A stretch of DNA of 64,000 nucleotides from Liolophura sinensis (lineage: Eukaryota > Mollusca > Polyplacophora > Chitonida > Chitonidae): positions 42,508,645 through 42,572,644 of the forward strand of contig NC_088302.1 of NCBI RefSeq assembly GCF_032854445.1, written 5' to 3'. Shown here one piece after another: positions 9,360 through 19,910 of this stretch. The first letter of the stretch is position 1; each line of letters starts with the position of its first letter. The translations under genes and the position numbers were made by a program. A model generated the notes under the pieces. That model was not told the origin of the DNA, did not search any database, and saw only the letters and a program-made list of their open reading frames with translations.

Positions 9360-12300
9360 TACTGTCTTTATGGGTTTTTTTAATGACTTTAAAGTTTTCA
9401 GGGTTTACCGATCACGTAAATGTATGTTTTCAGCAGGAAAGGTTGCTGCGACAGTCACACAACTTAGATCTTTAGAAGAAAAGAGATGAATTCTGTCCGG
9501 AAAACAAAAGTTGAAGATGTTTTCAAATGTTTAAGATAATAAATTTGTGACTTGTATCATGGTAATAAATATCTGTAAAGCTTGAATTATACAAAAAATA
9601 AAAAGTTTCAGATGGAAGTGCTCACATAAACTCTTTATGTTTCTTGCTTGTTCGTCCCATTCCCCACCCCCCACCCCCACCCCCACCATCTTGTCACATA
9701 CGTACCGGTGATTTGTTCCCGGTAGGGCTCACACATGCTCTTTATGTTTCTTGATTGTTCATGCGATTCCCATCACCACCACCCCACCCTGGCACTAGAT
9801 ATACACAGGAGATATTGTGTAGGACAAATTTATCACAGAAAAATATGTAAAAAATTCTGTAAACTTTTGAAAGTCGAGAAGATGAAGTTCAGCATTGGAG
9901 CACTGACGACCAATTCACAACTGAGTAGCAATGTTGTAGAAGCTCTTATGAACTTGGCCAATCACTAGTGCTCAAAGCGTCACGTGATAACTGGCTGTCT
10001 CGTCAAAATCACTATTACCTCTCAACTTTCAGCGTGGTTTCTTATAGTGGACAGACAGATATCGATGCAATAAATTGGATTTTGCGGTTATTTTAAGTGT
10101 TAAACTGATGCAGTTTGAACTACGTTCGGTAAATTCCCTGAAGTCGGTAGAGCCAGCTAGGGCAAATACTTACAGCCCATGCAGGTCGAGGACGAGCAGG
10201 GCGGCTAAAACACGGCGATTATGTCCACGAACATCGCCCTGACCGAGCGCCAAAGGGTCATGTCAGGGATCGTCGATCTTCCAAAGAGGAGACGATCTTG
10301 ATTACCAGCGGGTGGAGCTCCTGTATTTGACTTCACGTGAGATTCGCTCGATCTGGCGGGAGATTTGCTATCTTCAGCATATTATTACGCAGGGAGCATT
10401 TAGTGTTATACTGAAAAGGCTGTGACTATATGAGTTAAAGAGTTACTCCTCTCACATTAAAACATACCTAAGGATTACGGTTAGGTAGAAATTCCAGCAC
10501 ATATGCCTGTCGAAGTATTTTTAAATTGCTAAAGACTGTTCACCGTCTATAGCTGTGTCAACAAGCCTCCCAGAGTTATTCACCCGAAGCTCTGTGTCGC
10601 AAATGACATTGCTGATTCTGAACGAATATTTGATGATATGACTTTATACATGTAAATAAATAGATTTCACTGTTTAGTGCTCGAACTGATAAAACAAATC
10701 TTCGAATCATCTATTATGCTATTCTTGCCGATTTACTGAAATAAGTCGTAAGACTTGAGTTTTCCTCCAAGAGTTATCCCGTAACAATACAGACTGCATT
10801 TGGTGTATTAAAAATAATAACAGCATTGAATTAATGATTGGAGTATTGAGAGTAAATCCATATTTGTGTAGTGGTGTCTCCAAATACTTGAGGTAAATAT
10901 CGGTCTCATACGCTACCAAAATATTATCTGGTGATAAGCAGAGCAAAATCTGTAATCTTAACCTCTAAAGATCATAAGACTGGGTTTTAAAGAAACATCC
11001 GCTACAATACCCAAGTGTAGAGCTTGTGTTGCTACGTGTCACTGAATAAAGCCAATTTTGGTAACGAGAGTGACTGATTTCACAGACAACTGAATATAAG
11101 TGGCTTTCTAAAAGAAATGGACTATAGCATAGAAATTTAGTGTTTATGCAAGCTCACAATGCGCGCCATCCTTCTCCCAAAGACAACATTCCATGCCATT
11201 CATCGGAACGATTCACACCAGAGCCACACAACAAATTCGCTAAGAACGCTGCCACCATAATTACGTGAATCAAAAGTTAGAAATACCATACACTAATATA
11301 TTTAAAATATATCATAAACTAGTATCCTGCAAAATGCAGATATATTAGAAACATGTAGATGAAAATTTGGGATATGCAAAACATGATAACTTCAATAAGA
11401 AAACATTTTATTCAAAACCATTATGCAAATTCAGGTCAAAGCATTCCAAACTTATTAGAACCTGTGGAAACGGACAAGCACTTGGAACACTTTTTTGACA
11501 TTTAATAACCGGTCTATCTGCATAAAAAGTTCTGTGTACACCTACATACAAGAGATCATTAATCGTCCTGTTGTTTTATGGATAAGTCTAGAATGTCTAA
11601 ACAAAAAATGTTGATAGTTATTTTTAATGAGACTTGACTCACGTCATTTAAACCGGTGGAGATTATATTAGCTTAATGGAATATGGCCAGTCTGCCATCA
11701 GTAAAACATGTCTGTACATGAGAGGAGATTTAACGGTTGAATTGAGAAGAAAATCTTCCTTTTTCACATGAGCCATTGACTACTTTGTACCATAAAGTGG
11801 TAAAATGTGATTCCATGTTGAAACCGGAATTTCTAGACGCAGTGCTGAGAACACAAGGCTGTTGTTCCAGGGAATTTGTTGACTCGTCCTCAACTATACC
11901 AACCTTATCTGAAACCTTGACATTAATACCTCTGAAATGCAGCGTTCTATACATAGGTAAAATTTTGGCTGGAAATTCATTCCAGGCAGGATTACTGATG
12001 GGTCGGAAAGCAGTCAAACAATCAGTCAAATAACAACAATACTTTGCCTTAAAACCAAGCAAAACACATGAATATTAACATAGCTAAAAGTTCGGTTGTG
12101 AATAATTATGTAAAATCGAACCACCTGAAGTGTTTACAATATTCCAGCTCTCGTGATAAAAAAAAACGCTGCCAACACTTTGTCACTCTCACTTTGACAT
12201 TTTGACTGCAAACAATGTAAAAATTGGTGCCACAGCGCATTTATGTTCCTAGTTGCAGGATTAGGTGACTTGTGGTGTGATGACAATACAGCATTTTGAG

Positions 12301-12660
12301 TCACTTTAGACCAGTGACGTATAATGTAAGTAATGCAATTAACATCACTTTTTCAACTAACTCTACCTAAGCCATGGTGCTAGTGGGCGGGTAACTGCTT
12401 CTTTTCAACAATTTATATTGTTGTTTTTTTGTAATCAAACCATAACTCTTGTAAACTGACAAGAGACTGTACTCACCGCTTATCATTATATCCCAGACAA
12501 CATTGTTTTCACAAAGTGTGTTTGAGAAAAATGTGTTTTTGTAACTTTATTGAGAGTCCACACTGACTGGAAAACTGTGCACTACAAAGAAATGCTGAAG
12601 TTAAACCTCTTTAATGAAATCGTGATCTCGAAACCTCCTTTTCTCACTGTATATATTTAT
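9360..12660. other. Non-coding region with copy 1-specific DNA
   Basis: Up to about 9,892 this matches copy 2 (54,250-54,660). From about 9,892 to 12,233 it is absent from copy 2, which has only about 100 unrelated bases there. Alignment resumes at TTTATGTTCCTAGTTG. A C-rich stretch (CCCCACCCCC) lies at 9,661-9,690. A higher-GC patch lies at about 10,180-10,380. Open frames of up to 110 codons exist, but none has gene-like features. Confidence 0.4.
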
Positions 12661-12662
12661 AT

Positions 12663-12807
12663 ATTTGATTAGTGTTTTACGTCGTACTCAACAATATTTC
12701 ACCTATACGATGGCGGCCAGCATTGTGGTGGATGGAAATCGGGAAGATGCGCAGTTTTCTGACAAACCTTCCCACGTACGGTCGTAGAGATAACCAGCAT
12801 GAGCTGG
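12663..12807 (+). repeat. SINE family B interrupted by the outer Polinton
   Basis: GATTAGTGTTTTACGTCGTA, then GATGGCGGCCAGCATTGTGG, CCCACGTACGGTCGTAGAG and CATGAGCTGG. It breaks off exactly at the Polinton terminus at 12,808. The orthologous repeat in copy 2 (55,190-55,329) is uninterrupted through CATGAGCTGGACACCC. Confidence 0.75.
12803..12807. repeat. Target-site duplication GCTGG, left (outer element)
   Basis: GCTGG immediately precedes the left terminus, and the same five bases follow the right terminus at 41,600-41,604. Confidence 0.9.
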
Positions 12808-12955
12808 AGTAGTATAGGGAATAGGAGTTCTGGCACACCCTCCATTTGGCAAATGGAGGCTCCCAGCCCCCATTTCCGGCGAGGTCCAGAAGTTCTAGCA
12901 CACCCTCCCTATAACAAATAGAGGCCCCTTAGAGGAGGGCCTGGCGGCTATCGAA
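12808..12955 (+). repeat. Left terminal inverted repeat, outer element (rearranged)
   Basis: AGTAGTATAGGGAATAGGAG, GTTCTGGCACACCC, a 21 bp palindrome at 12,839-12,859, then subrepeats. It runs directly into GGCGGCTATCGAAATTTC, which is the last nine or so codons of the zinc-ribbon gene found whole at 38,399-38,824. About 0.4-0.5 kb of terminal sequence has therefore been lost here. Confidence 0.8.
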
Positions 12956-12993
12956 ATTTCTTATTAGGTATACAGTGCATACAATGAATCATC

Positions 12994-13263
12994 ATGGGAT
13001 CTCCCGCTCAGGTGGAAACGACCAGCCCACCGTCCGCGGAATTCCGGCCTATTTGGGCGAAGTTAATCGGCACGGTGCAAGACTTGCTAGGCTACAAAGA
13101 AGTCACCCACAGCATGTTTGAAGACGGCCACGTCCACGCGGGCCGGCTGCTCGTGCTGAAGCTCTTCACCAACGACGTGTGCGCTTCGGTGGATCACCCG
13201 GAGCCCATCCGGCAGCATTATGAAAACCGGCTGCTGCCCGAGCTAATGAGGCAACAGCCCTAA
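12994..13263 (+). CDS. Conserved small Polinton ORF (89 aa), outer element
   Basis: ATG-started 89-residue frame with no membrane segment or recognisable motif. It has a soluble, mixed alpha-helical look (PIWAKLIGTVQDL near residue 19, GRLLVLKLF near residue 49). A homolog of nearly the same length, at the same place next to the terminus, is intact in the inner element (38,085-38,372), so the frame is a real gene. The substitutions I read by eye mostly keep the frame. Function unknown. Confidence 0.7.
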   Translation: MGSPAQVETTSPPSAEFRPIWAKLIGTVQDLLGYKEVTHSMFEDGHVHAGRLLVLKLFTNDVCASVDHPEPIRQHYENRLLPELMRQQP

Positions 13264-13284
13264 CCCGGGGTCCTCCCCAGAACA

Positions 13285-13951
13285 TCATTTGGAAAGAGCG
13301 TTTTTCAGCTCTTGCCGAGCTAGTTTTCGGCCGCGATCTATAAGCTGTTTTTTCGTGCTTTCATCGATCTCTATGGCGTTGAATGCCTTACGAGACTTAG
13401 CGCGTATCTCCTGCTTCAGATCAGAGTAGTTCTTGAGCTCCTGAACGACTTGCCTGTACTCTACGTCCAAAATAACACCATCAGATAATGCCGTAGATAC
13501 CTGCGCACGGATGCTGTTAAGTTTAGCCTCAGCCAACAGCTGTATATCGTTATGTTTCTTGGCCTTTGCGTGAAGTCGGCGGTTAACGAATTTTCCGGCG
13601 ACATTTAAGACCCAGCAAGCTAGGGCCTCAGCTTCCATGGCCAAGACAGCAGGGGCTGCAGTTATTGTTGTGAGTAGTCCCACACCTGCAACCCCTAGTC
13701 CCAAATCGGCCGTGAGCATGGCTGAATCAAGGGCCACGGTGGCTAAGACACCGCGCCGGTACTTTTTGTACAAGGCCCTGCGGAGATCTCGCTTAGATTC
13801 AAGCTGCCTCTGTATTTCGCTGATATACTGCAGGCGATGGGCCCCCCTCCGGGGGGTTTTCAACCATAATCGTCGGCGCGGTCGGGGTCAAGGGGTGGTC
13901 ATCCGTAATCGTCGGCTCTTCATCCGTGATCGCTGGGTACAGTCGTCCCAT
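13285..13951 (-). pseudogene. Polinton membrane protein (about 220 aa), outer element, one frameshift
   Basis: An ATG at 13,951 opens MGRLYPAITDEEP, but a frameshift in a C/G homopolymer near 13,850 separates it from the main frame (13,285-13,863). The main frame has a basic N-terminal helix, two hydrophobic stretches (about residues 40-85 of that frame) and a long charged helical C-terminus. It follows the 13,962-14,814 gene on the same strand after 11 bases. In the inner element the C-terminal two thirds are deleted. Probably a virion or membrane-associated protein; I cannot name it. Confidence 0.55.
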
Positions 13952-13961
13952 ATTGTCCGTC

Positions 13962-14814
13962 CTACGAATCAACAACGTCGGTAAACTCTAAATCGTCATC
14001 GGGAATACTAACACGAAAGCTTATAAGTTTTATACCGGACTCTAAATAGATGTAATCGAGATGGGCATCGCCCCGTGCAAAGACCCGTATATCCTCTAGA
14101 TAGCTCCGGATGACTGGGTCGCCCTTGGCCGGTAATTTGATCATAAGTCTGAGCTCCTTTCCATCGTTCTCTGCAGGCCACTTTAGTCTCACACCGATAA
14201 TCAAGGAGGAACGGCGCTGAGAGGCCAGGCCAAGTATAATGTTGAAGATAAATATAGATCCAGGTTTTATTTCTAGCATGGACATAGTTGTGCTTATTTG
14301 CGCGCTAAGACGTGTGGTATCTACACCTTTGCCCGCAGATAGTGCTAAGCCACCTCTTACACCCTTAGCTAGATAACACTTGCTTTCTGGTACCCACGAC
14401 ACGAAAGAGGTTCCGGAGTTGAAAACTGTTTTCACCTTGGTTACATAGGACTGGACCGTCATCGAGGTCACCTTCACATCTGCAAACCATTCGGGGTCGC
14501 GAGCTCTGGCAAGAACAAAGCGGTCTTCAAAGCGAATTAAAGAGAGTTTTTGTTCTTCAATCACCTTAGACGGCGACCTGCGCTCTTGCTCTACAGAGGA
14601 TGAGACATCTTGAAGGGAAGCAAACGTGGCAGGTTCTGCTTGCCCCCCCCCCCCCCCCCCCCCCGCAATATTTTTGCGGATGTACTTGCCACTTTGAAAC
14701 TCGAAGGCGTAGATTTTACCTTCCTGGCCTTGAAGTTCGAACTCCGACACATCTGCCAAGTCGCTTAAAGACAGGCACGCAGACCTGGTACCGGATGCGT
14801 GCCACCATACTCAT
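13962..14814 (-). CDS. Polinton ORF of about 270 aa, putative virion protein, outer element
   Basis: Open from about 14,759 to the TAG at 13,962, 265 codons, with a Gly tract from a poly-C/poly-G run at 14,642-14,664. An ATG at 14,814 overlaps the stop of the upstream gene as ATGA, and this overlap is kept in the inner element. That ATG is out of frame with the main body by one base, so either the true start lies elsewhere or a frameshift exists. The body alternates beta-type hydrophobic residues and lacks membrane segments. It lies in a three-gene run with neighbouring virion genes. I do not recognise a fold. Confidence 0.6.
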
Positions 14815-15469
14815 TGTATTTCTAGGGTAGCACTGAGGTACTCTACATTAATATACTTGCCGTTTTTGTCTAAAAGTGCCACGGTCAAGTGCGTTATATA
14901 GTCGGCGCGCAAGGCTTTGTACTGTGGGTTGGGAAATGAAACCGTCTTCCGCAGTTTATCACTTCACCAGTCACGGCGATGGCCTGAAGTAGTGTTGAAC
15001 CGCCACCGAAATCTGAGGTTATTCTCATGTTTTCTGAGGTGCTCAGTTCATCCAAATGCACGAAGACTTCTTTGTGTGTGACCAAGTTAGGTAGATTTTC
15101 ACCCTCCATAATCCCCCCTATGGGCACAATCCCGTCGGAGAACCCTAAGATGGGGGCAAGCTCTTGGAGTATTATGAAGGCATTTTCTCGGAGGGTAAGG
15201 ACTAAGCGGCCCGTGGCTTCATTCAATTCCAGAGAAACCCCATGCGGGCGGAATATGTCCTTGTCCAGCGTACAGACATTGTAGTAGCCCGTCGGCACTT
15301 CAACACGTTTGCCCTCAAGCAAGAAGCCCACTCCGGTGAGGATATTCACCCAGGCTGGGTAGAATGTTATCTCGCGAAGGGCGGTTTTAAGGCGGCCGTC
15401 GAGGTTGTTAAGGGCATGAGGCAGCGTGTGGTGTGCCCCATTTAGAATGTCAGTCAATGTGATGAACAT
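14811..15469 (-). pseudogene. Putative penton-like/minor virion protein (about 225 aa), outer element, frameshifted
   Basis: ATG at 15,469. A frameshift near 14,940 breaks the last 45 codons. The intact inner copy (35,692-36,369) shows the full length. Motifs include GYYNVCTLDKDIF, a LGF turn and HLDELSTSENM. Proteins of this general kind accompany the capsid genes in invertebrate Polintons, which is the basis for calling it a virion component. The penton assignment is tentative. It is divergent from the 15,480 gene with only 10 bases between the two start codons. Confidence 0.55.
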
Positions 15470-15479
15470 TTTAGCCACG

Positions 15480-16724
15480 ATGAACAGCGAGGCTTACAGG
15501 TTCAATAGAGAGGCCAATTACAAGGCCGGGGCATTTCATAGTATCCAAACCCACGCAGAGCAGCTCACGCGATTTGACATCTACATCGATGAAAAGAAGG
15601 CCTTTCCAGTCCAGTTCACATATGTGTTGGCTAAGTACCGGCTGCCACAGGTAACCAGCAATGACATTTATCGGGCCTGGAACACCAATCCTATGCAATT
15701 CTGGCAGAACCAAGTGAACTTCGCGGTCTGGTGCGCAACCACGGGCTGCGGCGTCTCTGTAAAAGACCATCATCTCGCCCCCGACAAACAAATAAGAGCC
15801 CTGTACACGTTCCATGTGTATTACCAAGTTAGGTGGATCTTGGAAGAGATCCAGGCCCCCCTGCCGCAAGACAGAGCGTGGGCGGTATTCAAAAAACCCC
15901 ACGACAAGAGGGCCTATAAGAGGATTTGTAGGGAATTCCGCGTAGATAAGCACACAGACTGGAGGCGCAGGGGGTGAATCACGGCCTTGGAGTGGCATAT
16001 AACTACATAACGAGAAAGGGCTACAGCCCCATTTGGGATGGGACCTGCGATGCGAACAGGATGTCGTTCTCTAGAAAGCTTAGAGTGCTCCACGTCAACT
16101 ACATCGAGCAGGACCCCGAGGAGGCTTGGGCGTCGTTCATTGTCGACAAATCCCAAGGATTCACGCAGCCGGGCGTAGAGCGCCTAAACGATTCCATCCG
16201 GACATACGTGTGGGCTATTCTAGGCGCCCAAGCCCAAACAAGGGCGCGTATTCTAGACACGGGCACAGCCTTCGACGCGCAAAAACAGTTTGCCGCAAAA
16301 CGTTGAAGACGCTATTTCCTCTCCGATCGACCTTCTGTCTGCTATCAAACGCTACCAGGACGTGCTACAGTATGCCGGGAGCGCTGTAGTCTTTGTGTAT
16401 GGTATAGGCCTATATATGGCCCCCAGCGACATGCTTCTGCAGATCGGCCATGTGGCGAACTACAACAACAAAATCGTCGTGGCCACAGAGGACCAGAAGC
16501 TAGGCGACAATGAGGGTGTGAACGCTAAAGTGCCGCCCACTTTGCACAAGCGCGCACCTTCCCACGGGATCGTTGAGCCACAAGAAAGCGTCCCACCACC
16601 CACCACGCGCGTTGCTGCCGCCGAACCCCTATTTACAAAGGAAAAGAATCACGATGCGGAGAAGACAGCCATCGTCGGCGCTGGGGTTGGTATCGGCTTA
16701 CTGCTGCTGTGGACTATGCGTTAA
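15480..16724 (+). pseudogene. Large C-terminally anchored Polinton protein (about 415 aa), outer element, frameshifted
   Basis: Starts MNSEAYRFNREANYKAG and is open to about 15,977. It then continues in two other frames (15,974-16,306 and 16,290-16,724), so there are at least two frameshifts. The central part carries VERLNDSIRTYVWAILGAQ. The end is a Pro-rich linker, KNHDAEKTAIV and a single hydrophobic anchor, then a short basic tail. Its homolog is 34,413-35,681. Probably a membrane-anchored virion protein. Its last 27 bases overlap the end of the convergent 16,698-18,050 gene. Confidence 0.6.
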
Positions 16725-18050
16725 ATACTTGCGAACAGCCACGAGCATTAATCCACTGACTGCGATGACTAGAGCATAGACATTATCGGCCAGCCACCCA
16801 GCTGCTTTCCCGAGAAGGTTCAGTAGCCAGGACACGATACTGCCAATAATACCCGGAATCGCAGCAGCAGCCTTCCCAGCCAGCTTGCTAAGGGCGCGCG
16901 CCAGGGACTGGAGATGCTTTTTCACACATTCTTTAAGACCACGCCCGTCGGGTGGAGGTGGTGTTGGCTGGATGCCCCCGACGGACCCGCCAGTCAGCGC
17001 CAACTTTGTCAGTAGCCCCAGTGTCGAGATCGCCATCCCAATTGCCGTGAGAATGGAGACCACGGTTATTCCCTGCTCCCGGTAGAGGGTGCGGACGCGC
17101 TCGGCCAGAGTGGTATCCTTGTGTAGGATGCGATCGATCGTCTGCTTGATGCGGTGTATTTGCGTGCGCAGGGCTTCGGCCGTTAAAGAGGCCGCTTCGA
17201 GCCGGGCCACCCTCTCGTTTTCGAGCTTCTTTATCCGGCCTTCGATCTCGCTCCGGGAGTCATCATCAGGGGCCTCCCCCAACTTCTGTTTTTCTTCTGC
17301 GATTTCATCATCGAGTTTTGACAGCCTGGCGTTGTTATACTCGTGTTCGCCTTCCAAGGTCTGCAGTGCCTTGTTAAGCCCCAGAAGTTCTCGCATGGGA
17401 AGAGGAGGGTCGTTCATCTCTTGTATGGGAAGAGGAGGGTCGTTCATCGTTTCAAGAACCCGCCCGACCTTACTATCCGTAAAGCTTGTTTCCAGTGTGT
17501 GGACTGCATCAGCGGCCTTTTTCGCTGCTTGGTTTAAACCCTTCAGCTCCAAGGTATCTGCCTCGGCGGCCGCGGCACCGAGTTCTGAACTCGCTGTCTC
17601 CACGGCCGCGATTGCTGCCGGAGGCAACGATGGCTGTTTGCTTCTTTTCCAGTCTTTAAAGCCCAGCTTATTCCGAACAACATCAGCCCCTCCTCTCTTG
17701 GCGAGTGTTGTGAGGGCTAGCGTTTCACCTGTGTTTATGCTGGTGAGGTCCAGATCGGGGTATTTATTGAGTCGCAGTTTCCCTTCTTCGTAAATCTTAA
17801 AATCCGTGTAATAGCGCTTAGGTTTGGTAAGGGTGGGATACCGCCTCTCCATGGAATCGTAATAATCATTCACGGTGGTCACTAACAGCCTTTCTTTTTT
17901 GGTTTTGAGAATCTCATCAAAGGTTGGATGCTTGGCATCCACCCCGATCTGGACATCACCACCTGCACAGAGAGTGGTCTGCTTGTCGTCGATGTTGTAG
18001 TCCTCTTGGGCGTCGCCGGGCACCGGATCATCTAAGTCAAAGTCTGCCAT
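16698..18050 (-). CDS. Coiled-coil, C-terminally membrane-embedded Polinton protein (450 aa), outer element
   Basis: Intact frame from ATG 18,050 (MADFDLDDPVPG) to TAA 16,698. It has an acidic N-terminus and a central charged helical region (about residues 215-330, Glu/Lys/Arg/Leu-rich, coiled-coil-like). Three hydrophobic segments follow: VVSILTAIGMAISTLGLL, GIIGSIVSWLLNLL and ALVIAVSGLMLVAV. A duplicated NDPPLP motif sits near residue 210. It is divergent from the capsid gene with 44 bases between starts. Likely a minor capsid or internal-membrane virion protein. The inner copy is broken by a stop and a frameshift. Confidence 0.7.
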   Translation of the reverse strand: MADFDLDDPVPGDAQEDYNIDDKQTTLCAGGDVQIGVDAKHPTFDEILKTKKERLLVTTVNDYYDSMERRYPTLTKPKRYYTDFKIYEEGKLRLNKYPDLDLTSINTGETLALTTLAKRGGADVVRNKLGFKDWKRSKQPSLPPAAIAAVETASSELGAAAAEADTLELKGLNQAAKKAADAVHTLETSFTDSKVGRVLETMNDPPLPIQEMNDPPLPMRELLGLNKALQTLEGEHEYNNARLSKLDDEIAEEKQKLGEAPDDDSRSEIEGRIKKLENERVARLEAASLTAEALRTQIHRIKQTIDRILHKDTTLAERVRTLYREQGITVVSILTAIGMAISTLGLLTKLALTGGSVGGIQPTPPPPDGRGLKECVKKHLQSLARALSKLAGKAAAAIPGIIGSIVSWLLNLLGKAAGWLADNVYALVIAVSGLMLVAVRKYLTHSPQQQ

Positions 18051-18094
18051 AATCCTCGTATAGAACATTGCAAGGTATACCTTCAATACACACA

Positions 18095-19299
18095 ATGGAT
18101 GCATACAGACGCAGGCTAAACCCTTTCAGAACACTCCGTAAGCCTCTTGGTCCGCTTCCCCAACCTCGGCCAAAAGAAGTCATTGTGCCTGGCACCGTGC
18201 GCTTGGCCTTCTCGATCACGATCAATTCAGATAACTCCAACGCCTCAGTGGTCGGGAATCTCGGACGCGCAGTAGTCAAGAAACCACGATCAGAATCAGC
18301 GGGAATGAGTTATTGTCCATCAACGACTCTGATGTGTTTCATTGCTACGGCGACTTATGGCTGACCAAAAACGAACGGAGGAATGAGGCCTACCAAGGCA
18401 TCGGCAGCGAAAACATCCTTAAACTTCCAGTCGGAGCCGAGAACGCAAGTAACGACGATGCTGTAGAAAAAGCCATCGCTCCAGCCTTTGGCAGCCGGTT
18501 CCACATCCCGCTAGACTTTGAGCTTCTATATAGCCACATGCCATTCTACCAGAGTGCCTTGGCCGACCGACTGGAGTACGAACTGACGTCCAACGATTAC
18601 AGCCGGGTCATCCAGACAACAGACGATGTCGACACGACTTACACCATCGATAACATCAGCCTGGAGTTCGATATGGTCACCGATGAGGAGCTCGCTAGAC
18701 AGATCCGCACCCAGTTTGCCGGGGCGTCTCCATTCTGTATGATCGCGTCCTCCGCCACCGAAAGTTTGTGAAGGACAAATCTGATACTCTCTGGAACATA
18801 AACCTGAACACGCCAGCGAGATCAATGAAGGGCATTCTCATGTTGTTCGAGACTAAAGGAATCCCGTGGGAGAGGAAGTCGGAATCCTTCTACAACCCGA
18901 AGATCACCAAAGTAGAAGTCACAATAGAAGGGGTCCCCAATCAGCTGTACAGCCAGGGCATGCGGGCGTACCAGCAATGGGGCGAGGTCCAGAGGTTCTT
19001 CGCCAGCTCACCCCTTAAGAAGCGGGATCCTGAGGTGGCCAGGATCGTAAAAGACTTAGGCCTGGCAGACGTCTCCCTGGAAGAGTTCTTGACGCACAAG
19101 CACGCCTTCTGGCTTGACCTTCGGCCAAACGACGATGACGAGCTGCATGGCAGTGGGAGGCGCGTTCTGAACGCCAGCGAGGGGATTTACGATACAGGTG
19201 ACAAAAGAGAGAGAAGAGCCCGGCGTGTTGAACGTCTATGTGATCATGGACGCAAAGCTGCATATCCAGAATGGTAGATTCGTTAGCGCGCTTTATTGA
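18095..19299 (+). pseudogene. Hexon-like major capsid protein, outer element, frameshifted
   Basis: ATG at 18,095; the natural end is TGA 19,297-19,299. Frame breaks lie near 18,265, 18,760 and 19,190. Characteristic stretches are RFHIPLDFELLYSHMPFYQS, NPKITKVEVTIEGVPNQLYS and LHGSGRRV. Together with the adjacent packaging ATPase these mark the double-jelly-roll capsid gene of invertebrate Polintons (established for the group; the fold is not visible in sequence). The stop overlaps the ATPase start by 29 bases. Position and partners match the inner copy at 31,829-33,085. Confidence 0.75.
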
Positions 19300-19891
19300 T
19301 GACGCCCACTGCGCGATTATCTGTGGGCACACGAACTGCGGCAAAACAGTCTTCGTGCTGGACCTGCTTGAGGGGCCTTTCCGCGGTTTCTTTCATTACA
19401 TTGTGATCCTGTGCCCCACTCTTAAGCATAACGAGGCGTATAGGCGGAGATGGATACTGTCTGACCCTGTGGTCTATTGTTTTGATCCCGGCGAGCGGCT
19501 AAACGAATGCCTGAGAGCTTTCTACAGATTGTTCGAGGGGGAGCCCACACTATACATCATCGATGATTGTAGAGCGTTGGTGGCGATGAAGAAGAAACAA
19601 AAAATGCTGTTATTCATGGCTTTCTCGGGCCGTCATGCAAAGCAAAGCGTCTGGGTCCTCACTTAGAAATAAAACGCCGTCCTCAAAGACTTTCGCGAGC
19701 AGACAAGGTGAGTGGCTTTATTCCACTGAAAAGATCGGCACTCGTTCACCGAATGCCTGGAGGAGAACCACATCATCGAGGCCGAGAGCGAAAAGGCAGA
19801 GGTTCGACAGAAGCTCAAGAATAATCCGCATTCTAAGCTCCTGCTAATGACTGATACGCCCGCCACATCTAAGATTATATATCAGACGTAG
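19271..19891 (+). pseudogene. FtsK/HerA-type genome packaging ATPase, outer element
   Basis: The Walker A motif is GHTNCGKT (about 19,322-19,345). Walker B is TLYIIDD (about 19,549-19,569), followed by an SGRHAKQS sensor-like motif. This is the A32-like DNA packaging ATPase of Polintons and large DNA viruses. The frame opens at ATG 19,271 inside the end of the capsid gene and meets TAG at 19,664. Coding similarity continues past it to 19,891, with a further shift. The same TAG is present in the inner element. It would power DNA entry into a procapsid. Confidence 0.8.
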
Positions 19892-19910
19892 GCGCCCCTA
19901 CGTATAAAGC

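Larger units (their letters stand above)
1..12807 (+). repeat. Host tandem duplication, copy 1
   Basis: Base 1 aligns with 55,911, and the sequence then runs in parallel with copies 2 and 3: terminal block, short exon-like ORF, TA array, Penelope-like fragment, SINE, 48 bp array, promoter and EF-hand peptide gene, SINE at the end. Copy 1 lacks most of the roughly 4 kb segment present at 44.4-48.4 kb in copy 2, and carries extra DNA at about 9,892-12,233. It ends at the outer Polinton insertion. Copies 2 and 3 are visibly closer to each other than to copy 1. Confidence 0.85.

Noticed and set aside
11730-12062. Overlapping 110- and 85-codon frames
   Set aside because: No homologous copy in the window, no motif, and both strands open about equally.
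15471-15998. 175-codon reverse frame opposite the large anchored protein
   Set aside because: Shadow frame. The sense gene has recognisable conserved stretches in both elements.
17089-17793. Long 234-codon forward frame opposite the coiled-coil protein
   Set aside because: Antisense shadow of the intact 16,698-18,050 gene: Ser/Arg-rich, no homologous frame preserved in sense of its own. The 289-codon reverse frame at 33,354-34,223 is the same shadow in the inner element.
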